From the NCBI RefSeq assembly GCF_022878925.1, contig NZ_CP084626.1:2728001-2792000 (forward strand): a DNA stretch of 64,000 nt, read 5' to 3'. The number at the start of each line of letters is the position of its first letter. The stretch's first letter is position 1. Shown in pieces: positions 34,987-43,618 of the stretch. This DNA is from Caballeronia sp. TF1N1. Its GTDB lineage: Bacteria > Pseudomonadota > Gammaproteobacteria > Burkholderiales > Burkholderiaceae. The notes under the pieces were generated by a model. It worked only from the letters and a program-made list of their open reading frames with translations. It did not search any database and was not told where the DNA came from. The translations under genes and the position numbers were made by a program.

Positions 34987-35943
34987 TCAGCGATGCGCCG
35001 TGGCGCGAAAAGAATTGAAGCGCGAGCGATTCGACGCGCCCGTCAGATACAACGGCGCAATCGCCTCGATGCTCGCCGGTTCGCCGATGCCCAGTTCGGG
35101 CGCAAGCGGGCCGCTCGCAATATTCGGCGTTTTCATGGAATCGAGATTGTCGCGCGAAATCAGCGGTTCACCGGGCGCGAGTTCGAGCGTCATCGCCTGA
35201 AGGCGGCCAAGGCTCTCGGGCAACTTGATGATGCGCGAATGCTTGCCGATGGTCGCGCCCGCAAAGCGCACCAGCTCCGCGAGCGTGAAGACGCCCGGCC
35301 CCGCGAGCTCGTAGACCATGCGGTTGGCCGCGTCGAGGTCGAGCACGTTGACCATGGCCTTGGCCACGTCGCCGACGAAAATAGGCTGGAACTGCGCGTC
35401 GGCGCAAGCCAGCGGAATCACCGGGAACATGCGTTCGAGGAAGGCGAACTGGTTCAGCAGATTGTCCTCGGGACCGAAAACGACGGAGCTTCGGAAAATG
35501 GTCCAGTCGAGGCCCGAGTCGCGCACCGCCTTTTCGCCATCGCCCTTCGAGCGCAAATACATGCTCGGACCTTCCGAATCCGCACCGATCGCGCTCATGT
35601 GCAGCAGCCGGCGCACGCCTTTCGCCGCGCACGCCGCCGCGATCTTGCGCGGCAACTCGACGTGTGCTTTCTCGAACTCAGGCCCATAAGGCTCGCCGCG
35701 CCGCCCTTGCAGCACGCCGACGAGGTTGATCACCGCGTCGGCCTCCGCGACGAAAGCCGCGAGTTGCGCGGGATCGTGAATATCGGTTTCGATGACATCG
35801 ACGGGAAGAAGCGTCAGATGCGCCGCGTTGGAACGGCGCCGCGTGGCAATTCGCACGTTCTTGCCGAGATCGACCAGCGCGTTGACGAGATGACTTCCGA
35901 TGAAACCCGAACCGCCGATGAGCGCTACCTTTTGATGTCGCAT
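34987..35943 (-). CDS. Complex I NDUFA9-like NAD(P)H-binding SDR
   Basis: 318 residues. KVALIGGSGFIGSHLVNALVDLGKNVRIATRR is an extended/atypical SDR Rossmann motif; INLVGVLQG, HMSAIGADSEGPSMYLRSKGDGE (Tyr replaced context typical of atypical SDRs) and TIFRSSVVFGPEDNLLNQFA are NDUFA9-like blocks. Bacterial members may be quinone-linked or regulatory; function is unproven. ATG 35943 follows GAGG by seven bases. Confidence 0.88.
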   Translation of the reverse strand: MRHQKVALIGGSGFIGSHLVNALVDLGKNVRIATRRRSNAAHLTLLPVDVIETDIHDPAQLAAFVAEADAVINLVGVLQGRRGEPYGPEFEKAHVELPRKIAAACAAKGVRRLLHMSAIGADSEGPSMYLRSKGDGEKAVRDSGLDWTIFRSSVVFGPEDNLLNQFAFLERMFPVIPLACADAQFQPIFVGDVAKAMVNVLDLDAANRMVYELAGPGVFTLAELVRFAGATIGKHSRIIKLPESLGRLQAMTLELAPGEPLISRDNLDSMKTPNIASGPLAPELGIGEPASIEAIAPLYLTGASNRSRFNSFRATAHR

Positions 35944-36063
35944 ATTCGCCTCTAGAGTCGCGGCTTTGTGAGTGCGCTTTGACGAATGCGAACGGCGAAG
36001 GGGCAGCCGCGCGCCCGTTCCGTCTATTCGTGCAACGAAACCGCGACGCGCGGTGCAAAAGAA

Positions 36064-38031
36064 CTACGGCGCGATATATCCCAGCCGCGTCTTCAGCGAT
36101 TGCGGACGGCCTTCGAACAGTGCCGCGTAGTAGACGGTGTTCGACAGCACGTTCTTGACGTAATCGCGCGTCTCGGTGAACGGAATGGTTTCAGCAAAAA
36201 TCGCGCCCTCGACAGGCGCGCGCAAATCCTGCCGCCATTGCTTCGGCCGGCCGGGACCTGCGTTGTAACCGGCAGTGGCGAGCACGGGTGAGTTATCGAA
36301 TTGATTGTAGATCATCGACAGGTAATTTGTGCCGAGCAGAATGTTGGTGTTGATGTCGTTCATTTGCGCGCGCGACACCGGACCCATGCCGATTTTCTTG
36401 GCGACGAGTTGCGCCGTGCCAGGCATCAGTTGCATCAAGCCGCCCGCGCCTACTTCCGAACGCGCGTTGATGATGAAGCGCGATTCCTGGCGGATAAGCC
36501 CGTATGCCCATTCGATATCGAGCCCGGTGGTTTGCGCATCGCGCTCGACGATATCGCGGAACGGCGACAGATAACGCAGCGTGAAGTCGTGCTCGGTCTT
36601 AGTCTTGTCGGCGGTGTTCACCGTGCGGTCGAACAGTTCGATGCGCTTTGCATACTGCGCGGCGGCGATGAGTTGCCGGTCCGTCATGCTGCGCAATGGC
36701 CAGTTCCATTCGCGGTTGCCTTCGAGCCGCATGTTCAGCGAGTAGAAACGTTGCGACAGCGCGAAGCCCGGCACCGACTGCATCTGCGCGATTTCAGCAT
36801 CGCTCACGGTGGTGCGCGGCGGGACGCTGATCTTCTGGCCGGTTTCTTCCAGCGCGAGCTGGCCGTAGAAGTTGTATTGGTCCGCGATCGACTGGAATTC
36901 CTGATTGGCCGTTGCGGCGTCGCCCGCTTGCTTGACCGCGCGGCCGTGCCAGTAAGTCCACGCAGGCTGGCTGCGCAAGGTGGGCGGCATCTGGTCGATA
37001 GACCAGCGCACCATGTTCCAGTCGCCCGCAAGCAGCGCGCTGCGCGTGCGCCATTCATATGCGGGGTTCGACAACTGCGCGTTCGCCGATAGCCGATACC
37101 AGTCCGACGCGGCCGGCATGCGCTTGATCGCCGCCTGATAGCCGATGGTGCCCCAGCCGATCGCGCGTTCCTGCGCAGTGAGACTCGGCGCGACCGAACT
37201 GAACGTGGCCGCGGCCATTGCCGGATCGTTGCGAGCCATGCGCGTGATGGCGAGCAAGGTCAGTTGGTGCGCCGGCGTGTTCGGCATGACGCCGCGCGCG
37301 AGGTAAAGCGGCGGCTTGTTGACCGCGTCGTCGAGAAGCGAGCCTTTCGGCTTTTCCTGCCCGAGCGCTTCGACGATATTCGATCCGGTCGACGTGTAGT
37401 TCTGTTCGTAAGCGATGCGAATCTGCTGCCAGATGTCGTCGCTCGTGAACTGGCCTGACTCCGCAAGTGCGCCGATGAGATCGACGCAGCCGTCGCCGTA
37501 CCATTTGGGATCGACGAGCAGCGCGCGCGCCGCTTCCGCGACGTTCTCGCCCTTCGAGAGACGCGCTTCGAGTGCATAGCACTTGACCTGCGTGTCGTCG
37601 TTGAGCACGAAGCGGGCATATTGCTGCTCGAAGTTCTTCCAGTCGTGACGGCTGCCGAGCACGACGAGATAATCGTTGCGCATGCGGTCGGCAATGGCCT
37701 GGCCGTCGTTGCGCTGCAGGAACGAGAGCACCGGCGCATCGGGCGCGTCGATGCGCGCGTGGCCTTGCGAATCGAAGAGTTGCGGCTTGATCGTGAAGTA
37801 CTCGACGTAACTCGGCGCCGGATAGTTCGGGATTTGCGCGGCAAGAACGCCGGCTTTGGCCGGATCGTTCGCGCGCGCGGCATCGCGCAACTGCATGAAG
37901 ATGCGGTCGTCGGACGACGGCGAGAAGTCTTCGTCGGGGCGAACCGCGGAAGCTGTTCCACAAGCGACGAGCGTCACTGCGGCAAGTGCGGTACCAGCCG
38001 CAAGATATACTCGGTCGAGGCGTTTTGACAT
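36064..38031 (-). CDS. slt: Soluble lytic murein transglycosylase, lipoprotein form
   Basis: 655 residues. The N-terminus MSKRLDRVYLAAGTALAAVTLVACGTAS is a lipoprotein signal with lipobox LVAC, so it is probably membrane-anchored. A long superhelical alpha-domain follows, then the SLT catalytic domain near residue 500: YGLIRQESRFIINARSEVGAGGLMQLMPGTAQ with the catalytic Glu in QES, and TAGYNAGPGRPKQWR. It cleaves peptidoglycan glycan strands. Its start lies only 20 bases from the divergent cyclo-ligase start. Confidence 0.94.
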   Translation of the reverse strand: MSKRLDRVYLAAGTALAAVTLVACGTASAVRPDEDFSPSSDDRIFMQLRDAARANDPAKAGVLAAQIPNYPAPSYVEYFTIKPQLFDSQGHARIDAPDAPVLSFLQRNDGQAIADRMRNDYLVVLGSRHDWKNFEQQYARFVLNDDTQVKCYALEARLSKGENVAEAARALLVDPKWYGDGCVDLIGALAESGQFTSDDIWQQIRIAYEQNYTSTGSNIVEALGQEKPKGSLLDDAVNKPPLYLARGVMPNTPAHQLTLLAITRMARNDPAMAAATFSSVAPSLTAQERAIGWGTIGYQAAIKRMPAASDWYRLSANAQLSNPAYEWRTRSALLAGDWNMVRWSIDQMPPTLRSQPAWTYWHGRAVKQAGDAATANQEFQSIADQYNFYGQLALEETGQKISVPPRTTVSDAEIAQMQSVPGFALSQRFYSLNMRLEGNREWNWPLRSMTDRQLIAAAQYAKRIELFDRTVNTADKTKTEHDFTLRYLSPFRDIVERDAQTTGLDIEWAYGLIRQESRFIINARSEVGAGGLMQLMPGTAQLVAKKIGMGPVSRAQMNDINTNILLGTNYLSMIYNQFDNSPVLATAGYNAGPGRPKQWRQDLRAPVEGAIFAETIPFTETRDYVKNVLSNTVYYAALFEGRPQSLKTRLGYIAP

Positions 38032-38051
38032 CGTTATTACTGGAGCGCGAG

Positions 38052-38657
38052 GTGGTCCAAAGATCGGTTGAAAGCATAGCACGCAACGTTTGCGCGAAAC
38101 CTAAAAGCGCATTGCGTTCCACGCTTCTCGCAAGCCGCGAAGCACAGCGTGACGATCCCGCGCAAGCCGAAAGAAACAAGGCGCTCGCGACACGCATCGA
38201 GGCGTTGCTCGCGGAGCATGCGGTCAAGTGCATCGGCTTTTATTGGCCCGTTGCGGGCGAATTCGATGCACGCGCTTTGCTCACTCGCTGGCTCGCGGCA
38301 GACGCGACGCGCGCCGCCGCGTTGCCCGTGGTGGTCGAGCCCAAGGCGCCGATGGCCTTCCACGCATGGCATGCGCAAATGCCGATGAACGAAGGCCGCT
38401 ATCGCATTCCCGTGCCTGCCCAGGAAATCCGCGTGACGCCGGATCTGTTGCTGATTCCATGCGTCGGTTTCGATCTCCAGCGCTTGAGACTGGGTTACGG
38501 CGGCGGCTACTACGATCGCACGCTCGCCGCCTGGCCGAATGGCGAGCGCCCCGTGACTATCGGGATTGCCTACGAATCGGGCAAATGCGATGCGCTCCCG
38601 CGCGAGACCCACGACTTGCCGCTTGGAGCCATCGTCACCGAGGCTGCCATCTACTGA
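38052..38657 (+). CDS. 5-formyltetrahydrofolate cyclo-ligase
   Basis: 201 residues. KSALRSTLLASREAQ, FYWPVAGEFDARALL, and the C-terminal LLLIPCVGFDLQRLRLGYGGGYYDRTLA (substrate and ATP-binding loop) identify the family, which converts 5-formyl-THF to 5,10-methenyl-THF. The start is GTG 38052 with GGAG six bases upstream; no ATG gives the conserved N-terminus. Head-to-head with slt. Confidence 0.9.
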   Translation: MVQRSVESIARNVCAKPKSALRSTLLASREAQRDDPAQAERNKALATRIEALLAEHAVKCIGFYWPVAGEFDARALLTRWLAADATRAAALPVVVEPKAPMAFHAWHAQMPMNEGRYRIPVPAQEIRVTPDLLLIPCVGFDLQRLRLGYGGGYYDRTLAAWPNGERPVTIGIAYESGKCDALPRETHDLPLGAIVTEAAIY

Positions 38658-38658
38658 C

Positions 38659-39171
38659 TCAAAGCGATGTCGCCGCGCGCGCGGCGGTATCGTAAAGACC
38701 GGATGCGTTGCGCATGAGTTGCGCGGCGTCGCCAATCTGCTCGTTTGTCAGCCCGCTTTCGCGCAGCGTCGACATGAGACAGCTCTCCCGCACTTCACGA
38801 TACTTCCCGCACAACTCGCGCCCTGCCGCCGTTGCGGAAAAGAACACTTCCTTGCCCGTCTTCTCGCTTTTAACGTAACCGCGCGCCACCAGTTTCTTGA
38901 GTGCATACGTGGCAACGTGGGTATCCTCGATATTCAGGACGAAGCAGATGTCGGCGAGCTTTTTCTTGCGATCGCGATGGCTCACGTGATGCAGCAGCGA
39001 TACTTCCACGGCGGTCATGTCCTTCGCGCCCGCCGCCGACATGCAACGCACCATCCAGCGATTGAACGCGTTGCTCACCATGATGAGCGCGTATTCGAAC
39101 TCCGATAACTCGGCGCTGACTTCTGACACGAGATGCTCGGACGAGACGATCTTGGTAGGGTGACGCGACAT
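38659..39171 (-). CDS. MarR-like winged-helix regulator
   Basis: 170 residues. The central winged helix is DMTAVEVSLLHHVSHRDRKKKLADICFVLNIEDTHVATYALKKLVARGYV with flanking helices, as in MarR-type DNA-binding proteins of the betaproteobacterial 'winged helix' group. It is divergent from pxpB with a 181-base control region containing an AT-rich 20-bp palindrome, so it probably regulates 5-oxoproline use and itself. Ligand unknown. Confidence 0.85.
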   Translation of the reverse strand: MSRHPTKIVSSEHLVSEVSAELSEFEYALIMVSNAFNRWMVRCMSAAGAKDMTAVEVSLLHHVSHRDRKKKLADICFVLNIEDTHVATYALKKLVARGYVKSEKTGKEVFFSATAAGRELCGKYREVRESCLMSTLRESGLTNEQIGDAAQLMRNASGLYDTAARAATSL

Positions 39172-39267
39172 GGCGAGGACCGTTGAAAAGTGCGTGGAGT
39201 GTATCCGAACGATATCGCGCAGCCGCGACCTTGCGTCACGAACTACACTCCGAACAAACGCTTATTG

Positions 39268-39287
39268 ATAAATTGTCGATAATTTAT
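39268..39287. promoter_or_regulatory. MarR-type operator candidate
   Basis: ATAAATT-GTCGAT-AATTTAT, a perfect 7-bp inverted repeat with a 6-base centre, between the divergent MarR-like and pxpB genes. A second overlapping dyad ATTGTC-N11-GACAAT (39272-39294) shares the centre region. Size and AT-rich arms suit MarR dimers. Confidence 0.6.
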
Positions 39288-39352
39288 TGACAATGTAGCA
39301 TTCTGACGCGTTGCTGGCCGCATGGACGGCGCGCGCAAGGGACCAGAGAGGC

Positions 39353-40006
39353 ATGACGAAACCACGTATTCATCCGCTTGGCGACAACGCGCTCGTGTGC
39401 GAATCCGCGCCACCGGCGACGCTCGATTGTCAGCGCCGCATCTGGGCGCTCGCCGACATCGCGCGGCTCATGCCGCACGTCGTCGAAGTCGTGCCGGGCA
39501 TGAACAACCTGACCATCGTCTTCGACCCGCTCGAAGCCGATTACGAAGCCCTCGCGGCGCAACTCGAAGATGGTTGGGAAGCGGCCACGCCATCGGATAC
39601 GGGCGGCGCGGAGATCGAGATTCCGGTGCGCTACGGCGGCGCGGACGGCCCCGATCTGAGTTCGCTCGCCAAGCACGTCGGCCTTTCCGTCGATGAAGTC
39701 GTGAAGCGTCACACCGAAGCCGAATACGTCGTCTTCTTTCTCGGTTTTCAGCCGGGCTTCGCCTACATGGGCGGCCTCGATCCCGCGCTGCACACGCCGC
39801 GCCGCGCGGAACCGCGCCTCGAAGTGCCGGCGGGTTCGGTCGGCATCGGCGGGGCGCAGACGGGTATCTATCCCGCTGTATCGCCCGGTGGATGGAATCT
39901 GCTCGGCCGCACCGACCTCAAGCTTTTCGATCCGGCCCGCAACCCGCCGACGCTCATGCAGCCCGGCGACCGCGTGCGCTTCACGGCGCTGGAGGTGCGC
40001 GCATGA
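39353..40006 (+). CDS. pxpB: 5-oxoprolinase subunit PxpB
   Basis: 217 residues of the KipI family (allophanate-hydrolase subunit 1-like). RIHPLGDNALVCES at the N-terminus, FFLGFQPGFAYMGGLDP and LEVPAGSVGIGGAQTGIYPAVSPGGWNLLGRT are signature blocks. With PxpC and PxpA it hydrolyses 5-oxoproline to glutamate using ATP. ATG 39353 follows GAGAGG. Its stop overlaps the pxpC start as ATGA. Confidence 0.95.
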   Translation: MTKPRIHPLGDNALVCESAPPATLDCQRRIWALADIARLMPHVVEVVPGMNNLTIVFDPLEADYEALAAQLEDGWEAATPSDTGGAEIEIPVRYGGADGPDLSSLAKHVGLSVDEVVKRHTEAEYVVFFLGFQPGFAYMGGLDPALHTPRRAEPRLEVPAGSVGIGGAQTGIYPAVSPGGWNLLGRTDLKLFDPARNPPTLMQPGDRVRFTALEVRA

Positions 40007-41049
40007 TCGAAGTAAAACGCGCGGGCGTGCTCTCGTCCGTGCAGGATCTCGGGCGCCACGGTTATCGGCATCTCGGCGTGAGTTCGGGCGGCGCGCTCGA
40101 TGCGCTGTCGCTGGAAATCGGCAATCGTATCGTCGGCAACAAGGCGGATGCGGCGGGTATTGAAGTCACGTTTGGGCCGACCGTGCTGCGCTTCTCGCGC
40201 GCGACGCGCGTGGCGATTACCGGCACGGACTTCGGCGCGACGCTCGACGACGAGCCGGTTTATTCGTGGTGGAGTCTGCCCGTGCGCGCGGGCCAGGAAC
40301 TGACGCTGCGCGCGGCCAAGCGCGGCATGCGCGGCTACGTGTGCATTGCGGGCGGTATCGACGTCTTGCCGATGCTCGGCTCACGCAGCACCGACCTCGG
40401 CGCATGCTTCGGCGGCCTGGGCGGACGCGCGCTTGCCGACGGCGACCGTTTGCCCGTCGGCGTGCCGCAACCGCACAAGGGCATCGCGTTTTCGCCGGAA
40501 GAACCGGCCTTCGGCGTGAAGGCGCCCGCGTGGTGCAAGTTCGTGCTCGTCGATGAACCCGTGCGGCGCGGCCGACATGCGCCGGGCGTCGACTGGGCCG
40601 TGCCGATTCGCGTGCTGCGCGGTCCGGAATACGCGAGCTTCACGGAGAAGGCGCAGCGCGACTTCTGGAACGAGGAATGGACCATCACGCCAAACAGCAA
40701 CCGCATGGGCTTTCGCCTTGCGGGCACGGAGCTCGAACGCGGCGAGAAAATCGAACTGCTGTCGCACGCGGTCTTGCCCGGCACGATTCAAGTGCCGCCG
40801 AACGGCCAGCCCATCGTCCTGATGGGCGACGCGCAATCCACGGGCGGCTATCCGAAGATCGGCGCGGTCATCAAGGCGGATTTGTGGAAGCTCGCGCAAG
40901 TGCGGTTGAACGGCGGCGTGCGCTTCATCGAAACGTCGCTGGAAGAAGCACGCCATGCGCTCGCCGAAGAGCGGCGCTATGTCAGTCAGGTGGGCACGGC
41001 CATCGCGATGCACGAGGAACGCTGCGCGCGTCTGGCTAAATCAACGTAA
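40003..41049 (+). CDS. pxpC: 5-oxoprolinase subunit PxpC
   Basis: 348 residues of the KipA family (allophanate-hydrolase subunit 2-like). [32 protein letters not shown] starts the protein; [48 protein letters not shown] and [23 protein letters not shown] are family blocks. Overlaps pxpB by four bases and precedes pxpA by 22 bases. Confidence 0.95.
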   Translation: MIEVKRAGVLSSVQDLGRHGYRHLGVSSGGALDALSLEIGNRIVGNKADAAGIEVTFGPTVLRFSRATRVAITGTDFGATLDDEPVYSWWSLPVRAGQELTLRAAKRGMRGYVCIAGGIDVLPMLGSRSTDLGACFGGLGGRALADGDRLPVGVPQPHKGIAFSPEEPAFGVKAPAWCKFVLVDEPVRRGRHAPGVDWAVPIRVLRGPEYASFTEKAQRDFWNEEWTITPNSNRMGFRLAGTELERGEKIELLSHAVLPGTIQVPPNGQPIVLMGDAQSTGGYPKIGAVIKADLWKLAQVRLNGGVRFIETSLEEARHALAEERRYVSQVGTAIAMHEERCARLAKST

Positions 41050-41071
41050 CGACTTTGAACGATACGACATC

Positions 41072-41827
41072 ATGGAAATCGATCTGAACGCCGATCTCGG
41101 CGAAGGCTGCGGCACCGACGAAGCGCTGCTCGAACTCGTCAGCTCCGCGAACATCGCGTGCGGCTGGCATGCGGGCGGCGCCACCGCGATGCGCGAGTGC
41201 GTGCGCTGGGCGGTGCAAAAAGGCGTGGCGATCGGCGCGCATCCGAGCTTCAACGATCCCGAGAACTTCGGCCGCAAGGAAATGGACTTGCCGCCCGAGG
41301 AAATCTACGCGGGCGTGCTGTATCAACTGGGCGCGCTGTCGGCCATTGCGCGGGCGGAAGGCGGACGTATCGCGCATGTGAAGCCGCACGGCGCGCTCTA
41401 CAACCAGGCCGCGAAAAGCCCCGGGATAGCGGATGCCATCTGCTCCGCCGTGCATGACTTCGATCCGTCGCTGCTGATCTTCGGTCTCGCCAACAGCGGT
41501 CTCGTCGATGCGGCGCGGCGCGCGGGCTTGGTCGCCATCGAGGAAGTCTTCGCGGATCGCGGCTATCGCGCGGATGGCTCGCTCGTGCCGCGCAAGGAAC
41601 CGGGCGCGCTGCTCGAGGATGAAACCGAAGTGCTCGACCGCACGCTCGCGATGGTGCGCGAGCAACGCGTGCAGGCCGTGTCCGGCGAATGGGTGCCGCT
41701 CAAGGCGCAGACCATCTGCCTGCATGGCGATGGCGCGCACGCACTCGAATTCGCGCGACGCATTCGCGGCGCGCTCGCCGATGCGGGCGTCGATGTCCGC
41801 GCCGCCCGCGCCGCCCGCGCCGAATAA
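41072..41827 (+). CDS. pxpA: 5-oxoprolinase subunit PxpA (LamB/YcsF)
   Basis: 251 residues. [36 protein letters not shown] is the LamB/YcsF signature; [18 protein letters not shown] and [13 protein letters not shown] follow. It completes the PxpABC 5-oxoprolinase. The C-terminus ends in an Ala/Arg-rich tail ([10 protein letters not shown]). Start ATG 41072 is the only one consistent with the family. Confidence 0.95.
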   Translation: MEIDLNADLGEGCGTDEALLELVSSANIACGWHAGGATAMRECVRWAVQKGVAIGAHPSFNDPENFGRKEMDLPPEEIYAGVLYQLGALSAIARAEGGRIAHVKPHGALYNQAAKSPGIADAICSAVHDFDPSLLIFGLANSGLVDAARRAGLVAIEEVFADRGYRADGSLVPRKEPGALLEDETEVLDRTLAMVREQRVQAVSGEWVPLKAQTICLHGDGAHALEFARRIRGALADAGVDVRAARAARAE

Positions 41828-41846
41828 GCGATTTTCCGATGCATCG

Positions 41847-41871
41847 AACGCCCCGCCTGCCGGGGCGTTTT
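41847..41871 (+). terminator. Hairpin after pxpA
   Basis: AACGCCCCG (41847-41855), loop CCTGC, CGGGGCGTT (41861-41869) then TT. It is 20 bases past pxpA and before the co-directional DUF969 gene, so it may attenuate rather than fully stop transcription. Confidence 0.7.
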
Positions 41872-41933
41872 AACAAGCGCTATTTACGCGTCCGCTTCGA
41901 GGCGCGATGTCTAACCCCTGGTCTGGAGATCTC

Positions 41934-42653
41934 ATGGCAACCGCAGTCAACTTATGGCCGCTCATCGGCGTGGCCGTCATCATCGTGGGCTTCGTGCTGC
42001 GCTTCAATCCGATGCTGATCGTCGCCGCAGCGGCGATCGTCACCGGCTTCGCGGCGCACTTTCCCGTGGAGCGCATTCTGACCACCATCGGCACCGGCTT
42101 TCTGAAGACGCGCAATATTCCGCTCATCATCTTGCTGCCGCTCGCGGTGATCGGCCTGCTCGAACGGCATGGCTTGCGTGAACGCGCGCAGACGTGGATA
42201 TCGAGCATTCGCGCGGCGACGGTCGGGCGCCTGTTGATCGTCTATCTGCTCGTGCGCGAACTGACGGCGGCGGTCGGCCTCACGGGTCTCGGCGGCCATC
42301 CGCAAATGGTGCGACCGCTCCTCGCGCCGATGGCCGAAGGCGCCGCCGAAACGCGTTACGGCAAGCTCTCCGACGCGGTGCGCCACAAGCTGCGCGCATA
42401 TTCGGCGGCAACCGACAACGTCGGCCTCTTCTTCGGCGAGGACATCTTCGTGGCGTTCGGCGCCATCGTGCTGATGGTCACGTTCCTCAAGGAAGCGGGC
42501 ATCGTCGTGGAACCCATGCATGTTGCCGTGTGGGGCATTCCGACCGCGTTCTGCGCGTTCCTCATCCACGGCTTTCGGCTGTGGCTGCTCGACCGGCGCC
42601 TGACGCGCGAACTCGGCGCGCTCACGCGCAATCTCGCGGGAGAGAAAGCATGA
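41934..42653 (+). CDS. DUF969 family membrane protein
   Basis: 239 residues with about six hydrophobic segments; LWPLIGVAVIIVGFVLRFNPMLIVAAAA at the start, RNIPLIILLPLAVIGLLERHGL and GLTGLGGHPQMVRPLLAPMAEGAAE identify DUF969. The family is always paired with DUF979 and, next to pxp genes, is a candidate 5-oxoproline permease (inference from context). ATG 41934 follows GGAG. Its stop overlaps the DUF979 start as ATGA. Confidence 0.88.
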   Translation: MATAVNLWPLIGVAVIIVGFVLRFNPMLIVAAAAIVTGFAAHFPVERILTTIGTGFLKTRNIPLIILLPLAVIGLLERHGLRERAQTWISSIRAATVGRLLIVYLLVRELTAAVGLTGLGGHPQMVRPLLAPMAEGAAETRYGKLSDAVRHKLRAYSAATDNVGLFFGEDIFVAFGAIVLMVTFLKEAGIVVEPMHVAVWGIPTAFCAFLIHGFRLWLLDRRLTRELGALTRNLAGEKA

Positions 42654-42832
42654 CGCTCACCATCAACTATCTCTTCTATCTCGTCGGCATCGTGCTGGTG
42701 GTGGTCGCCGGCATGATCCTCACCGACAAGTCGCATCCGCGCCGCCTGACGACGGGCGTGTTCTGGCTCGTGTATGCGCTCGTGTTCCTGATCGGCGACT
42801 GGCTGCCGCCCGCGGTCGTCGGCGGCTCGTGA
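42650..42832 (+). pseudogene. DUF979 protein, N-terminal part, frameshifted
   Basis: 60 residues (MTLTINYLFYLVGIVLVVVAG ... FLIGDWLPPAVVGGS) with two membrane segments, ending at a TGA. The next frame continues the same family sequence at 42829. The whole span 42650-43605 is 956 bases, one short of 319 codons, so a single missing base near 42825 (GGCGGCTCGTG where GGCGTGCTCGTG would keep frame) explains the break. It may be a sequencing error, a real mutation or a natural split. Confidence 0.78.
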
Positions 42833-43605
42833 TAGCGATGGCGCTCATCGCCGGACTCGGCGGCGTGACCGGCGCGAAGCCGAAAATGCTGTCGGAGCAA
42901 ACGCGCCGGCAGAGCGCCGCGCGGCTCGGCAACAAGCTCTTCGTGCCCGCGCTGACCATTCCGGTCGTCACCGTGATCCTGACGCTCGGCGCGAGCCATC
43001 TCGTCTTCGGCGGGCAACCGTTGATCGAGTTGAAGAACGTGACGCTGATCGGCTTCGGCATAGGCTGCGTGATCGCGCTGGCGGTGGCGTGCGTCATGAC
43101 GCGCGATACCGTCGGCCAGTCGATGCGCGAGGCGCGCCGTCTCATCGACGCGCTTTCGTGGGCCGCCGTGCTGCCGCAAATGCTCGGCATGCTCGGGCTC
43201 GTGTTCTCGGACGCAGGCGTCGGCAAGGCGGTCGCGCATGTGACGACGGCCTACATCAACCTCGACTATCGGCTCGTCGCGGTGACGGTCTATGTCGTCG
43301 GCATGGCGCTTTTCACGATGGTGATGGGCAACGGCTTCGCCGCGTTTCCAGTGATGACGGGCGGTGTCGGCGTACCGATTCTCGTCGGCGTGTTCCACGG
43401 CAATCCGGCGACGATGGCCGCCATCGGCATGTTCTCGGGCTACTGCGGAACGCTGATGACGCCGATGGCCGCGAACTTCAACATGGTTCCGGCGGCGTTG
43501 CTGGAGTTGCCCGACAAGAACGCGGTGATCAAGGTGCAAGTGCCAACGGCGTTGTCGCTTCTGATCGTGAACATCTTTTTGCTGAACTGGCTGATGTTCA
43601 TCTGA
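42829..43605 (+). CDS. DUF979 protein, C-terminal part
   Basis: 258 residues from GTG 42829, which overlaps the upstream TGA as GTGA, so reinitiation could produce it. IAMALIAGLGGVTGAKPKML, MREARRLIDALSWAAVLPQMLGMLG, YVVGMALFTMVMGNGFAAFPVMTGGVGVPIL and FSGYCGTLMTPMAANFNMVPAALLEL are DUF979 blocks with about six membrane segments. Intact homologues I know are a single protein of a little over 300 residues. Likely permease partner of DUF969. Confidence 0.8.
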   Translation: MIAMALIAGLGGVTGAKPKMLSEQTRRQSAARLGNKLFVPALTIPVVTVILTLGASHLVFGGQPLIELKNVTLIGFGIGCVIALAVACVMTRDTVGQSMREARRLIDALSWAAVLPQMLGMLGLVFSDAGVGKAVAHVTTAYINLDYRLVAVTVYVVGMALFTMVMGNGFAAFPVMTGGVGVPILVGVFHGNPATMAAIGMFSGYCGTLMTPMAANFNMVPAALLELPDKNAVIKVQVPTALSLLIVNIFLLNWLMFI

Positions 43606-43618
43606 ATCGGCAAAGCGT

